Counted from the stretch's first letter, positions 41,106-49,791 are shown. The stretch is DNA of 64,000 bases from Cellulomonas sp. Y8 (GCF_008033115.1 NZ_CP041203.1:1426001-1490000); one strand, 5' to 3'. Notes: a model not told the origin generated them from the sequence alone. A program made the numbers and translations.

Positions 41106-43355
41106 TCAGTCGCGCGCCAGCAGCACCACCGTCGCGTCGTCGTCCGACGCCGGGTCCCGCAGCCGCTCCACGAGTGCGTCCAGGTCCCCCGGCACCGGGC
41201 GGCCGACCGCCTCGACCGTCCGGGCGAGGGCGTCGCGCAGCGACTCCCTCCGCCGCTCGATCACCCCGTCCGTGAGCAGCAGCAGCGCGTCGCCCGGCCC
41301 GAGCGTCGTCCGGCCAGCCGCGGGCTCCCCGGTCAGCAGCCCGATGAGCGGCGAGCCCAGCACGGGCTCCCACGCCGCGGTGCCGTCGGCCCGCACCACG
41401 AGCGGCGGCAGGTGCCCCGCCCCGGAGTACTCCACCTCGCCGGTGGCGGGGTCGAGCAGCACGACCGCCATCGTCGCCATCTGGCCCGGCAGGGTCCACC
41501 GCGCGAGCGCGGCGACCCGGGACAGCACCACGGCGGGCGGTGCGGAGTCGAGCAGGTAGGCGCGGGTGGCGTTGCGCAGCTGGCCCATCGCCGCCGCCGT
41601 CGCGAGGCCGTGGCCCGTGACGTCGCCGATCGTGAGCGCGAGCCGGCCGTCGGCCAGCCGCAGCACGTCGTACCAGTCGCCGCCGACCTGCCCGGTCCCG
41701 GCGGGCTCGTACCGCGCGTCCACCGACCAGCCCGCGACGAACGGGAGCGAGGTGGGCAGCAGGGTCCGCTGGATCGCGCGCGCGGCGTTGACCTCGGCCC
41801 GCCCACGGCGGAACAGCGCCTCCACGAGGTACGTCCGCAGGTCGGCCGCGTTCTGCACGTGCTGGTCGTCCCACGGCAGCGAGCGCCCGCGGACCTGCTC
41901 CCGCCACAGGTCGAACGACTGCCGCGGGCCGAGCCGCACCCCGTCACCCTCCGGCACCGCGATCATCTTGTGGTGCGGGTCGCCGCCCCAGTCGACGGTG
42001 CGCACAACCTCGCCGCGCAGCCAGACGACCGTCCCGCCGTCGGGCAGGGCCACCACGACCGCGCCGGCGATCCCGGGCACGTCGGGCGCCCCCGGCTCCT
42101 CGGGCAGCCGGTCGGTGGCGAGCACCTCGTCCGCGGAGGACGCCCACGCCGCGATCTTCCGGCAGGCCTCGCCGTCGGGCACCCGGCCCCGGGTCAGCAC
42201 GTCCGCGCCGACGCTGACCACCACCCCGTCGGCGGGGACCAGGGTCAGCAGGTCGTCGGTCCGGGTCAGCGCCTGCGCCAGCCGCACCTCCTCGTCGCGG
42301 CTGGCACCGACCAGGCGGGCCAGCACGCCGGACGCCCGGCGGCTCTCCGCCAGGGCGTCCTCCTCGACCTGGGCGACCAGCCGGGCGGACAGGGCGACGC
42401 CGAGGAACTCCGCCGCGGCGCGCACCCCGTAGGACGGCGCGTGCGGGCCGGAGTAGTGGTGGCACGCCACCATGCCCCAGAGCTTCCCGTCGCGGAGCAG
42501 CGAGATCGACATCGACGCCCGCACGCCCATGTTGCGCAGGTACTCGCAGTGGATCGGCGAGACGGAGCGGAGCGTGGCGTAGGTCAGGTCGAGCGGCCGG
42601 CCCGACAGCGGGTCGACCGTCGGCACGACCGGCACCGGCGTGTACTCGACGTCGGAGATGAGCCGGATCCAGCTCTTCTCGTACATCGCCCGCGCCTGCG
42701 CCGGGATGTCGGACGCCGGGTAGTGCAGACCGAGGAACGGCTCCAGGTCCCGGCGGCGCGCCTCGGCGACGACCTCGCCGTTGTACTCGGCGTCGAACCG
42801 GTAGATCATCACGCGGTCGAAGCCGGTCAGCCGCCGCACGTGCCGGGCCGCGATGTCGTACAGCTCGGTGAGCTCGCCGGCGCGGTTCAGGTCGGCGATC
42901 GCGTCGCGGACGCTCTCGTAGGTGGTGCCGTAGGTCAGCGGCCGCGGGCCGTCGGCGGGCTCGAGCTCGACGACGAACACCGGGCCGGGGTCGGCGAGCG
43001 TCGCCGGCGGCGGGCGGTGCACGACGACGTCGAGCTGGACGGTCCCGTCCGCGGTCGCGATCTCGACGAGCCCCGGGTTGCGGGTCCGGTGGTCCGGCAC
43101 CGCGGCGAGCTGCTCGAGCACCACCCGGGCCGCCGGCACCCCCAGGACGTCGCCGAGCGGCGCGCCCAGCACGGTGTCGACGGGTCGGCCGAGCACGGTC
43201 GCGACGTTCTCGGAGGCCTGCAGGACGACGGCGCCGTCGTCCTGCACCACCAGGAGCACCCCGCGCGGCTGCACCGAGCCCGGGACGTGGATGGGCTCGC
43301 GCGCGCAGTTGTCGAGGTCGATCGGGTCGCCGGGCGCCACGAAGGTCTCGCTCAA
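41106..43355 (-). CDS. bacteriophytochrome with PP2C (SpoIIE-type) phosphatase output
   Basis: A 749-residue photoreceptor. PAS: Cys17 in NCAREPIHVPGSVQPRG matches the biliverdin-binding Cys of bacteriophytochromes. GAF: LHYPASDIPAQAR with Asp216, SPIH at 266-269 and ACHHYSGP at 297-304. PHY: VVWLRGEVVRTVDWGGDPHHK and PRQSF (476-480). A SpoIIE/PP2C domain follows (GGDWYDV 557-563, GDVTGHG 576-582) to the C-terminus. Red/far-red light would therefore switch a Ser/Thr phosphatase, probably acting on a STAS protein. TTG at 43355 is chosen because AAGGA lies seven bases upstream. No heme oxygenase gene is in the window. Confidence 0.88.
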   Translation of the reverse strand: MSETFVAPGDPIDLDNCAREPIHVPGSVQPRGVLLVVQDDGAVVLQASENVATVLGRPVDTVLGAPLGDVLGVPAARVVLEQLAAVPDHRTRNPGLVEIATADGTVQLDVVVHRPPPATLADPGPVFVVELEPADGPRPLTYGTTYESVRDAIADLNRAGELTELYDIAARHVRRLTGFDRVMIYRFDAEYNGEVVAEARRRDLEPFLGLHYPASDIPAQARAMYEKSWIRLISDVEYTPVPVVPTVDPLSGRPLDLTYATLRSVSPIHCEYLRNMGVRASMSISLLRDGKLWGMVACHHYSGPHAPSYGVRAAAEFLGVALSARLVAQVEEDALAESRRASGVLARLVGASRDEEVRLAQALTRTDDLLTLVPADGVVVSVGADVLTRGRVPDGEACRKIAAWASSADEVLATDRLPEEPGAPDVPGIAGAVVVALPDGGTVVWLRGEVVRTVDWGGDPHHKMIAVPEGDGVRLGPRQSFDLWREQVRGRSLPWDDQHVQNAADLRTYLVEALFRRGRAEVNAARAIQRTLLPTSLPFVAGWSVDARYEPAGTGQVGGDWYDVLRLADGRLALTIGDVTGHGLATAAAMGQLRNATRAYLLDSAPPAVVLSRVAALARWTLPGQMATMAVVLLDPATGEVEYSGAGHLPPLVVRADGTAAWEPVLGSPLIGLLTGEPAAGRTTLGPGDALLLLTDGVIERRRESLRDALARTVEAVGRPVPGDLDALVERLRDPASDDDATVVLLARD

Positions 43356-43461
43356 CGCCGTGTCCTTCCGGTCGGAGGACCCGACCGGGTGGGCCGAGCG
43401 GGCGCGCGGCGGCGCGGTCCCCGACGACCCTCGCAAACCGGGACGACCCGTGGCAAGTGGG

Positions 43462-43839
43462 TCAGCCGGCCCACACGGCGGTGAGCGCCAGCCCGGCCGC
43501 GGCGGCCGCGACCGTGAGCACCATGGTGCCGAGGAGGTTGGCGACCGCACGGGCCCGCTCGCCGGCCTGCGCCAGCCGGACGGTCTCGACCGCCGCGGCG
43601 GAGAACGTCGTGTACCCGCCGCAGAAGCCGGTCGCCAGGAGCAGCTGCCACGTCGCGGGCAGGCCGAGGTACAGGTGCGCCCCCGCCACCAGGCCGATGA
43701 GCAGCGACCCGGTGACGTTGACCGCGATGGTGGCCACGGGCAGCACCGTGCGCCCGCGGGCCCGGATGGTGCCGTCGACCCAGAACCGGGTCGCGGCGCC
43801 GAGGCCGCCCAGGACCGCGACGAGCAGCGCGTCGGTCAC
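43462..43839 (-). CDS. crcB: fluoride channel CrcB, subunit
   Basis: A 125-residue four-helix protein with GGLGAATRFWVDG, NVTGSLLIGLVAG and FCGGYTTFSAAAVE, the Asn and Phe-box motifs of Fluc channels. They act as antiparallel dual-topology dimers that release toxic fluoride. GTG 43839 overlaps the TGA of the neighbouring CrcB gene by 4 nt, so the pair may form heterodimers. Confidence 0.9.
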   Translation of the reverse strand: MTDALLVAVLGGLGAATRFWVDGTIRARGRTVLPVATIAVNVTGSLLIGLVAGAHLYLGLPATWQLLLATGFCGGYTTFSAAAVETVRLAQAGERARAVANLLGTMVLTVAAAAAGLALTAVWAG

Positions 43840-44357
43840 CGCGCACCGCCGGGCGTCGGGGTCGCACCCCGGCCGCGGTCCGCGAGCGCCGCCACCGCCG
43901 CCACGCCCGCGGCCGCGCACAGCACGCCGGCGACCAGGGACACCGCCGCGTACCCCAGGGCGGTCCCGACGGCCCCGGACGCGAGCAGCCGCTCGGTCTC
44001 CAGCGCCAGCGAGCTGAACGTGGTGTAGCCGCCGAGGACGCCCGTGCCGAGCGCGAGCCGCACCCGCTGCACCCCGGGCGTCTCCGGCCCGCGGCGACCC
44101 AGCACCTCGAGCAGCGCGCCCAGCAGGAACGCCCCCGAGAGGTTCGCGGTCAGCGTCCCGATCGGCCAGCCGTCCTGCGGGGGCAGCGCGAGGGACAGCC
44201 CGTACCGGCCGAGCGACCCCAGGGCGCCACCCGCCGCGACGAGCAGGGCGAGGCCCGCGCGGTGGTGCGCCGGGCGGGGCGCGGTCGGGGGGACGGGGGG
44301 CGTGCTCGTGGGGGCCTCCGGGTCGGCTCGTCGCGGCTGGTGCGGGCCGCGGCTCAT
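43836..44357 (-). CDS. crcB: fluoride channel CrcB, second subunit
   Basis: A 173-residue channel with a Pro-rich N-terminal extension of about 33 residues before GLALLVAAGGALGSLGRYGLSLALP. It carries NLSGAFLLGALLEVLG and LGGYTTFSSLALE. The ATG at 44357 overlaps the TGA of the LuxR-type gene, so the regulator and both channels are co-translated. No fluoride riboswitch of the crcB type was seen ahead of the operon. Confidence 0.9.
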   Translation of the reverse strand: MSRGPHQPRRADPEAPTSTPPVPPTAPRPAHHRAGLALLVAAGGALGSLGRYGLSLALPPQDGWPIGTLTANLSGAFLLGALLEVLGRRGPETPGVQRVRLALGTGVLGGYTTFSSLALETERLLASGAVGTALGYAAVSLVAGVLCAAAGVAAVAALADRGRGATPTPGGAR

Positions 44358-45007
44358 CCTGCCGCACGCGGCGCGGTGCCCGTGCGGTACGCCAGCGCCG
44401 CCAGCACGCGCGGGCTGACGTCCGGGCCGGTGGCGCCGAGCGCACGGTAGACGGCCGCCAGGTGGTTCTCCACCGACCGCGGCGACAGCCCGAGCGCGTG
44501 CGCCACCGCCCGGTTCGACAGGCCCTGGGCGACGAGCGCGAGCACCCCGTCCTGCGCGGCGGTCAGTCCCAGGGCCCCGCCGGGCGCCGCCGCGGCGTCA
44601 CCGGGGCCGACCACCGCGTGCCCGTCCGCCGCCGCGACCACCGCGCGCGCGAGCGCACCCGGGTCGGGGCACGCCCGTCGGGACACGTGGCTCCACGGCC
44701 GGGGCGCGCGGTCCCGCAGCGCCAGCACCACGCCGGAGGCGTCGCCGCCCGACAGCAGCAGCACCGCGAGGTCGGGATCGCGCTCCTGGAGCCGCAGGCC
44801 GACCTCGACCCCGGTCCCGTCCGCCAGCGCGTCCTCGACGACCAGCACGTCGACGGTGCGCGGCTCGACGCGGTCGAGCGCCTCGACCCGGCCCGCGAGC
44901 CGGTGCACCACGGCGAGCCGCGGGTCCGTCTCGAGGCCGAGCGCCAGCGCGGCGCGCGACAGCGCCTCGTCCACGACGAGAGCCACCCGCACGACGCGTC
45001 CGACCAC
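44354..45007 (-). CDS. LuxR-type regulator with atypical receiver
   Basis: A 217-residue protein. Residues 5-125 resemble a receiver, but the phosphoacceptor position is Glu58 (VDVLVVEDALADG), the acidic pair is V12-D13, and the conserved Lys is replaced by Arg (HVSRRACPDP). It is therefore unlikely to be phosphorylated. Residues 150-205 are a LuxR helix-turn-helix: LTAAQDGVLALVAQGLSNRAVAHALGLSPRSVENHLAAVYRALGA. GTG 45007 is leaderless. It is the first gene of an operon with two fluoride channels; a role in fluoride or ion stress is possible but not shown. Confidence 0.82.
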   Translation of the reverse strand: MVGRVVRVALVVDEALSRAALALGLETDPRLAVVHRLAGRVEALDRVEPRTVDVLVVEDALADGTGVEVGLRLQERDPDLAVLLLSGGDASGVVLALRDRAPRPWSHVSRRACPDPGALARAVVAAADGHAVVGPGDAAAAPGGALGLTAAQDGVLALVAQGLSNRAVAHALGLSPRSVENHLAAVYRALGATGPDVSPRVLAALAYRTGTAPRAAG

Positions 45008-45013
45008 GGGGGC

Positions 45014-45019
45014 ACCGTA
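45014..45019 (-). promoter_or_regulatory. -10 box of the LuxR-crcB operon, leaderless
   Basis: TACGGT on the minus strand, 6 nt before GTG 45007. This supports the chosen start over the two later in-frame GTG codons. Confidence 0.45.
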
Positions 45020-45156
45020 CGCCCGGCGGCACGCCGCGCAGGTGGAGCGGGCGGGACGCCGCGCGGTGACTAGGGTGGTGCCACCGGGCGAACCAGGTGG
45101 CACCGGGAGCCGACGCGAGGACGCGGCGCGGCTCCGGTCCTGACGAGGAGGGCACC

Positions 45157-45585
45157 GTGACCGACGCCGACGAGCCGCGGCGGAGCCTGTTCGGCCGACT
45201 GGCGGAGCCGCTGGCCGAGAAGACCCGTGAGCGCATCGAGCAGGTCGAGGACCGCGTCCGGCGCTCGGTGCAGGCGGAGATCGACGCGGTGAGCCGCTCG
45301 GTGCGGGCACGGGCGGTGGAGGTCCGGCCGAGCGCCATCGCGTTCGCCGGGGCGCTGCTGCTCACGGTCTTCGGCCTGGCGCTGCTCGTCACCGCCGCCG
45401 TCGTCGGTCTCGCGCACGTGGTCGAGCTGTGGCTCGCGGCCGTGATCGTCGGGGTGGTGCTGATCGGCGCCGCCGCCGGGCTCGCGGCCTGGGGCCGCAG
45501 CCGGCTCCCCGAGCGCGTGCGACCGACGCCCCCGCCGCCCGGCCCGGCGCGCGACGCCGACCTCGTCCACCCCTGGGCCGACTGA
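45157..45585 (+). CDS. two-helix membrane protein next to holin-family gene
   Basis: A 142-residue protein from GTG 45157 behind GAGGAGG. An amphipathic helical region (IEQVEDRVRRSVQAEIDAVSRSVRARA) precedes two membrane helices (about 60-84 and 92-112) and a Pro-rich tail. It resembles actinobacterial phage-holin-like membrane proteins but lacks a clear family signature. Its neighbour belongs to the PF07332 family, so the two probably work at the membrane together. Confidence 0.65.
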   Translation: MTDADEPRRSLFGRLAEPLAEKTRERIEQVEDRVRRSVQAEIDAVSRSVRARAVEVRPSAIAFAGALLLTVFGLALLVTAAVVGLAHVVELWLAAVIVGVVLIGAAAGLAAWGRSRLPERVRPTPPPPGPARDADLVHPWAD

Positions 45586-45690
45586 CCCGCACCACCCAGC
45601 ACGGGGCACGCCCGGCCCGTCCCACCTGCGGAGATCACGCGGACGGGCCAGACTGGGGCCGAACGCCTCCCGTCCACGAAGGAGCACCGG

Positions 45691-46119
45691 ATGACGACGA
45701 CATCGGGCAGCGGGTCCGGCCCGGACCAGCAGTCGATCGGCCAGCTCATCAGCCGGCTCAGCGAGCAGGCCGCCCGGCTGGTGCGCGCGGAGATCGACCT
45801 GGCCAAGGCCGAGCTCGCGCAGAAGGCCAAGGCCGCGGGGATCGGGATCGGGCTGCTCGCGGGCGCCGCGTTCTTCGGGTTCTTCACGTTCGCGGTGCTG
45901 GTCACCACGGTGATCCTCGCGATCAGCGAGGGCCTGGCGCCGTGGCTCGCCGCGCTGATCGTGCTCGTCGCGCTCGCGATCATCACCGGCGTGCTCGCGC
46001 TCGTCGGGGTGAAGAGCCTGCAGAAGGGCACCCCGCCGACGCCCGAGAAGGCCGTCGCGGGTCTGAAGCAGGACGCCGCGACCGTGCAGAAGTCCGTCAA
46101 GGAGGGCCTGAGCCGATGA
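45691..46119 (+). CDS. phage holin family protein (PF07332)
   Basis: A 142-residue protein. The N-terminal coiled stretch IGQLISRLSEQAARLVRAEIDLAKAELAQKAKAAGIGIGLL and two membrane helices (FFGFFTFAVLVTTVILAI and LAALIVLVALAIITGVLAL) are the PF07332 pattern. Despite the name, these proteins occur in all actinobacteria and are not phage genes; role unknown, perhaps membrane organisation. Its TGA overlaps the ATG of the DUF3618 gene. Confidence 0.85.
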   Translation: MTTTSGSGSGPDQQSIGQLISRLSEQAARLVRAEIDLAKAELAQKAKAAGIGIGLLAGAAFFGFFTFAVLVTTVILAISEGLAPWLAALIVLVALAIITGVLALVGVKSLQKGTPPTPEKAVAGLKQDAATVQKSVKEGLSR

Positions 46120-46394
46120 GCGACTCCCCCACGCCGAAGCCGACGATCACCGCCCTCGAGGCGGAGGTCCTGCTGACCCGCGCCGAGCTGGCCGGCACCG
46201 CCGACGCGCTCGCCGAGCGGCTGAGCCCGAAGCGGCAGGTCGCCGACGCCCGGTCCGCCGCGGAGAAGATCTGGCGCGACGCGGTCGGCACGGACCCGGC
46301 CGCCGACCCGGCCAACAAGAACCGGGCGCGCGGCATCCTCGCCGGCGCGGTGGGGGCGCTGGCCCTCGTGGTCGTGCTCGCCGTCCGTCGATGA
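46116..46394 (+). CDS. DUF3618-domain protein
   Basis: A 92-residue protein. The DUF3618 signature ALEAEVLLTRAELAGTADALAERLSPKRQVADAR occupies residues 12-46. A C-terminal membrane helix (GILAGAVGALALVVVLAV) follows. It is always found beside a PF07332 protein, as here (4-nt overlap). The two may form a membrane-attached complex. Function unknown. Confidence 0.88.
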   Translation: MSDSPTPKPTITALEAEVLLTRAELAGTADALAERLSPKRQVADARSAAEKIWRDAVGTDPAADPANKNRARGILAGAVGALALVVVLAVRR

Positions 46395-46461
46395 CCTCCG
46401 CCCGCGCGGGGCCCGACGCCCCGCGCGGGCGCCTCGAGCCGGCTCCCGCGCCCCGAGGGCG

Positions 46462-47052
46462 TCAGCCGCGCGCCTCGTGCGCCAGCAACGCCCGCTTGGT
46501 GTCGAGCCCGTAGTAGTAGCCGCCGAGCGTCCCGCCGCTGCGCAGCACCCGGTGGCACGGCACGAACGGGGCCACCAGGTTGCGCGCGCACGCCGAGCCG
46601 GCCGCGCGCACCGCGGTCGGGCTGCCGGCCGCTGCGGCGAGCTCCGCGTACGTGGCGGTCGTCCCCGGCGCGATCGCACGCATCGCCGCCCAGGCCCGCT
46701 GCTGGAACGGCCCGCCGGGCTGCGCGACGGGCACCGTGTCCAGCGCGCCCGCCTCGCCGTCGAGGTAGCGGGCCGCTGCGTCGGCGACCAGCGCGGGACC
46801 GGCGCCGCGGGCGGCGAGCGCTGCGGGCTCGAGCAGCTCGTGCCCACGCGCGGCCAGGTCCAGGGGCAGGCGCGCGGCCATCGCGGGCACCGGGCCGAAA
46901 CCGGCGGCGCGCACGACGCCGTCCTCGGTCAGCAGCACGGCGAGCCCGCCGGCGGGCGAGGGGAGCACGGCCGCGAGCAGCGGCGCGGCAGGGTCGAACG
47001 GCACCGCGGCGGCTGTCGCGCGCGGCGGGACGGCGGTGGCGATCTCGGTCAT
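46462..47052 (-). CDS. methylated-DNA--protein-cysteine methyltransferase
   Basis: A 196-residue repair enzyme. The active site is FVPCHRVLRSGGTLGGYYYGLDTKRALLAHE with the acceptor Cys in PCHR. The helix-turn-helix FQQRAWAAMRAIAPGTTATYAELAAAAGSPTAVRAAGSACARN binds DNA. It removes alkyl groups from O6-guanine once per molecule. ATG 47052 may be leaderless (CAGGAT six bases upstream). The N-terminal extension is Ala/Pro-rich. Confidence 0.9.
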   Translation of the reverse strand: MTEIATAVPPRATAAAVPFDPAAPLLAAVLPSPAGGLAVLLTEDGVVRAAGFGPVPAMAARLPLDLAARGHELLEPAALAARGAGPALVADAAARYLDGEAGALDTVPVAQPGGPFQQRAWAAMRAIAPGTTATYAELAAAAGSPTAVRAAGSACARNLVAPFVPCHRVLRSGGTLGGYYYGLDTKRALLAHEARG

Positions 47053-47187
47053 GGCACCATCCTGCGCCCGCCGGCCGGGCGCGCACCGGCGGCGATCGGA
47101 CATCGCGGCACGGCGGGACCGGCACCGTCGGCGGTGGCGGGACGACCGGGCCCGCCGCCGCGAGGCGTCAGGCCCGACGCGACGACG

Positions 47188-47397
47188 TCAGACGTCGTCG
47201 CCGCGCTGACCCGGGACGCCGCCGAGGAGCTCGCGCACCTCGGTCTCGCGGTAGCGCCGGTGACCGCCCAGGGTGCGGATCGACGACAGCTTGCCGGACT
47301 TCGCCCAGCGGGTGACCGTCTTGGGGTCGACCCGGAACAGGGTCGCGACCTCCGACGGCGTCAGCAGGATCTCGTTCTCGGTGTGGGGGGCAGACAC
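47188..47397 (-). CDS. bldC: BldC-type transcriptional regulator
   Basis: A 69-residue MerR-like DNA-binding protein. LLTPSEVATLFRVDPKTVTRWAKSGKLSSIRTLGGHRRYRETEVRELL is the BldC/MerR winged helix and is highly conserved across actinobacteria. In Streptomyces BldC controls development by binding cooperatively to direct repeats. GTG 47397 has GGAGGT six bases upstream. Its promoter seems to lie nearly 200 bases upstream. Confidence 0.93.
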   Translation of the reverse strand: MSAPHTENEILLTPSEVATLFRVDPKTVTRWAKSGKLSSIRTLGGHRRYRETEVRELLGGVPGQRGDDV

Positions 47398-47586
47398 GTC
47401 AGACCTCCGGGGTGCCCTCGTGGCGACGACCGGTCGGCTGACCCGCCGTCATGACAGACAGGAACATGGACATCGGTACCGCTGCCCGGACGGAGCCGGG
47501 CCGGCTCGGCATCGGTGACGTCATTCGCGCTCGACCCCCCTTGCGCCCCCACCGTGACGACGGTGTCACGTGCGAACTTCCGACAA

Positions 47587-47614
47587 CTAGTACCAACGTC
47601 CCATTCCGGGACAA
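47587..47614 (-). promoter_or_regulatory. candidate bldC promoter
   Basis: On the minus strand TTGTCC and TACTAG are separated by 16 bases in an unusually A/T-rich patch. This would give a leader of nearly 200 nt. Short inverted repeats (GTCCC/GGGAC) overlap the spacer. Confidence 0.35.
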
Positions 47615-47639
47615 GTGGTAACTATGAGGACACTCTAGG

Positions 47640-48143
47640 TCGAAGTCGACATGACTGCGCGTCGACACCGTGCTCCGAACGGGCGGTCCCCACGCCCGAC
47701 CGCCTCACCCGTCCGAGTGCATGGCGTCGTGACTGCACCGCCCGCAGCCCGCCCACCGGGTCGTTCGTCCCAGTCGGCGCCCCGGGCGTCGCGCTCGCGG
47801 CGCCACCGCGCTTCCCATCGTCCCGAGGCCGGCGCGCGTTCGCCAGTGGCGAAGATCACATCCGGCCCGCCCCGCGTGCCCGGACCTGGGTCCTACGCAC
47901 CGGCCCGCCGGTCGCCACCTCGTCGGCGCACGTCGGGCCCCGTGACGTACGCGCCGCACGGCGCCGCGCGGCGGCGGCCGAGCCACCCGCGCGGGCTCCG
48001 CCGGCGCGGACCCGCTCCCGGGCGAGTGGTCGGAATGCCGCGGGACCATGTACCGTTGCGACACGAACAGACTATTCAGCATCCCGGGGCCGCACGTGTG
48101 AGCACGGAGCCGCCCCGCTTCCACGTTAGAGGGGGTCGATGCC
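47640..48143. other. 504-bp gap without a recognisable gene
   Basis: G/C-rich DNA between bldC and the DUF3073 gene. Open frames on both strands here have Arg/Pro-rich composition typical of reading shadows. The right end is A/T-richer around TTGCGA (48056) and TATTCA (48073) and probably holds the DUF3073 promoter, although no well-spaced pair was found. Confidence 0.4.
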
Positions 48144-48335
48144 ATGGGGCGCGGCCGTCAGAAGGCTAAGCAGACGAAGGTGGCTCGGGAGCTGAAGTAC
48201 TTCAGCCCCGACACCAACTACCGGGCGCTGGAGCAGGAGCTCACCGGCCACCGGAACGACCTCGTCACCGACAGCCGACAGGACTCCGACGACGAGGGTG
48301 ACGACTACCCCCCTCGATGGGCGGACGAGCGCTGA
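48144..48335 (+). CDS. DUF3073-family protein
   Basis: A 63-residue protein: MGRGRQKAKQTKVARELKYFSPDTNYRALEQEL is the conserved DUF3073 start, followed by an acidic tail (DDEGDDYPPRWADE). Found in nearly all actinobacteria near purine genes, as here. Highly basic then acidic; function unknown. GAGGG lies upstream of ATG 48144. Confidence 0.9.
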   Translation: MGRGRQKAKQTKVARELKYFSPDTNYRALEQELTGHRNDLVTDSRQDSDDEGDDYPPRWADER

Positions 48336-48404
48336 ATACCCGGGTCGGCAGCCACCCCGCGTGGCACCGGCCCCGCCGCTGAGACGCAGCGGCCACCAGC
48401 ACGA

Positions 48405-48456
48405 CGAGCCGGGTCCCCGCGCACCGTGATCGACGGTCGCAGGCGGACCCGGCTCG
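48405..48456 (+). terminator. hairpin after the DUF3073 gene
   Basis: CGAGCCGGGTCC (48405-48416) and GGACCCGGCTCG (48445-48456) form a perfect 12-bp stem with a 28-nt loop. It sits in the 340-bp gap before purM (opposite strand) and may serve both. Confidence 0.6.
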
Positions 48457-48475
48457 TGCGCTGCCCCGGCCTGCG

Positions 48476-48512
48476 CCGGTGCGCGCTGCCCGGGCCGGTG
48501 CGCGCTGCCCGG
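48476..48512. repeat. 19-bp tandem repeat in the purM downstream gap
   Basis: CCGGTGCGCGCTGCCCGG occurs at 48476-48493 and 48495-48512. It is not part of a coding frame. The rest of the gap (48513-48675) shows nothing else. Confidence 0.6.
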
Positions 48513-48675
48513 CTTACGCCCCGTGCGCGGCGCCGAGGCCCGCGGCGTTCGTGCGTACTCCCCCGATGCGCTGCACGCACCCCGGTGGCCCTCCCGGGCG
48601 GCACGCGTGGGCGAGGCTCCCGGGCGACCGCGCGCGACGTGCGGCGCGTGACCGCGCCGTCCCGCCACCCGCCGC

Positions 48676-49791
48676 TCAGGCCGTGCGGTACTCCCCGCTG
48701 AGCCGCACCGCGCCGCCCTGCACGCCCTTGGTGCCGGCCACCAGGTCGGGGCCGCCCTCGGCGTCCGCCGCCGTGAGGTCCCGCACCTCCCCGAGCCGCC
48801 AGGCGGTCAGCCCGAGCTCCGCCGCGTGGCGCTCGACCGCGTCCGCGCCCGCGGCGTCGACGATCGCGACCATGCCCACGCCGAGGTTGAGCGTCCGCTC
48901 CAGGTCCGTCCACGGGACCGAGCCCGCGGCCTGCACCAGCGAGAACACCGGCGGCAGCGTCCAGGACCCGCGCGGCACGTCCGCGACCAGGCCGGCGGGC
49001 AGCACCCGCGCGACGTTGGCCGCGAGCCCGCCGCCGGTCACGTGGCTGAACGCGTGCACCGCGCCGCCCGCGCGCTCGACCAGCGCGAGGCAGTCGGACG
49101 CGTAGACGCGGGTCGGCTCCAGCAGCTCCTCGCCGAGCGTGCGCCCGAGCTCCGGCACCTGCCGGTCGAGCGACCAGCCGGCGTGCGCGACGACCCGGCG
49201 GACCAGGGAGTAGCCGTTCGAGTGCAGGCCGCTCGACCCGAGCGCCACCAGCACGTCGCCCGACCGCACCCGCTCCGGGCCGAGCAGCGCGTCCGCCTCG
49301 ACCACGCCGGTCGCGGCGCCGGCCACGTCGTACTCGTCGGGGCCCAGCAGACCCGGGTGCTCGGCGGTCTCACCGCCGACCAGCGCGGTGCCGGCGACCG
49401 AGCAGGCCGCCGCGATCCCGCGGACCACGTCGGCGATGCGCTCCGGGACGACCCGGCCGCAGGCGATGTAGTCGGTCATGAACAGCGGCTTCGCGCCCAC
49501 CACGACGATGTCGTCGACGACCATGCCCACCAGGTCGAAGCCGATGGTGTCGTGCACGTCCATCGCCTGCGCGATCGCCACCTTGGTGCCGACGCCGTCG
49601 GTCGAGGTCGCGAGCAGCGGACGCCGGGAGCCGACGAGCGCCGAGGCGTCGAACAGCCCGGCGAACCCGCCGACCCCGCCCAGCACCTGCGGCCCGTGGG
49701 TCGCGCGGACGGCGTCCTTCATCAGCTCGACGGCCTTGTCGCCCGCCTCGGTGTCGACGCCGGCGGCGGCGTAGGTGATGCCCTCGGTCAC
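48676..49791 (-). CDS. purM: phosphoribosylformylglycinamidine cyclo-ligase
   Basis: A 371-residue AIR synthetase. ITYAAAGVDTEAGDKAVELMK starts the protein; LLATSTDGVGTKVAIAQAM, MVVDDIVVVGAKPLFMTDYIACG and SHVTGGGLAANVARVLP are the conserved ATP and FGAM-binding blocks. It catalyses ring closure to aminoimidazole ribotide. GTG 49791 overlaps the purF TGA by 4 nt, giving a purF-purM operon. Confidence 0.96.
   Translation of the reverse strand: MTEGITYAAAGVDTEAGDKAVELMKDAVRATHGPQVLGGVGGFAGLFDASALVGSRRPLLATSTDGVGTKVAIAQAMDVHDTIGFDLVGMVVDDIVVVGAKPLFMTDYIACGRVVPERIADVVRGIAAACSVAGTALVGGETAEHPGLLGPDEYDVAGAATGVVEADALLGPERVRSGDVLVALGSSGLHSNGYSLVRRVVAHAGWSLDRQVPELGRTLGEELLEPTRVYASDCLALVERAGGAVHAFSHVTGGGLAANVARVLPAGLVADVPRGSWTLPPVFSLVQAAGSVPWTDLERTLNLGVGMVAIVDAAGADAVERHAAELGLTAWRLGEVRDLTAADAEGGPDLVAGTKGVQGGAVRLSGEYRTA

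Noticed and set aside
44354..45020. A fluoride riboswitch ahead of the crcB operon
   Set aside because: The operon starts with a leaderless promoter, so no leader RNA exists to hold one.
45157..46394. Holin-family genes as part of a prophage
   Set aside because: PF07332 and DUF3618 proteins are chromosomal in nearly all actinobacteria; no integrase, capsid or lysin genes are near.
47640..48143. A possible small gene in the bldC-DUF3073 gap
   Set aside because: Candidate frames are Arg/Pro-rich, lack ribosome sites and start codons in good context, and match no family.
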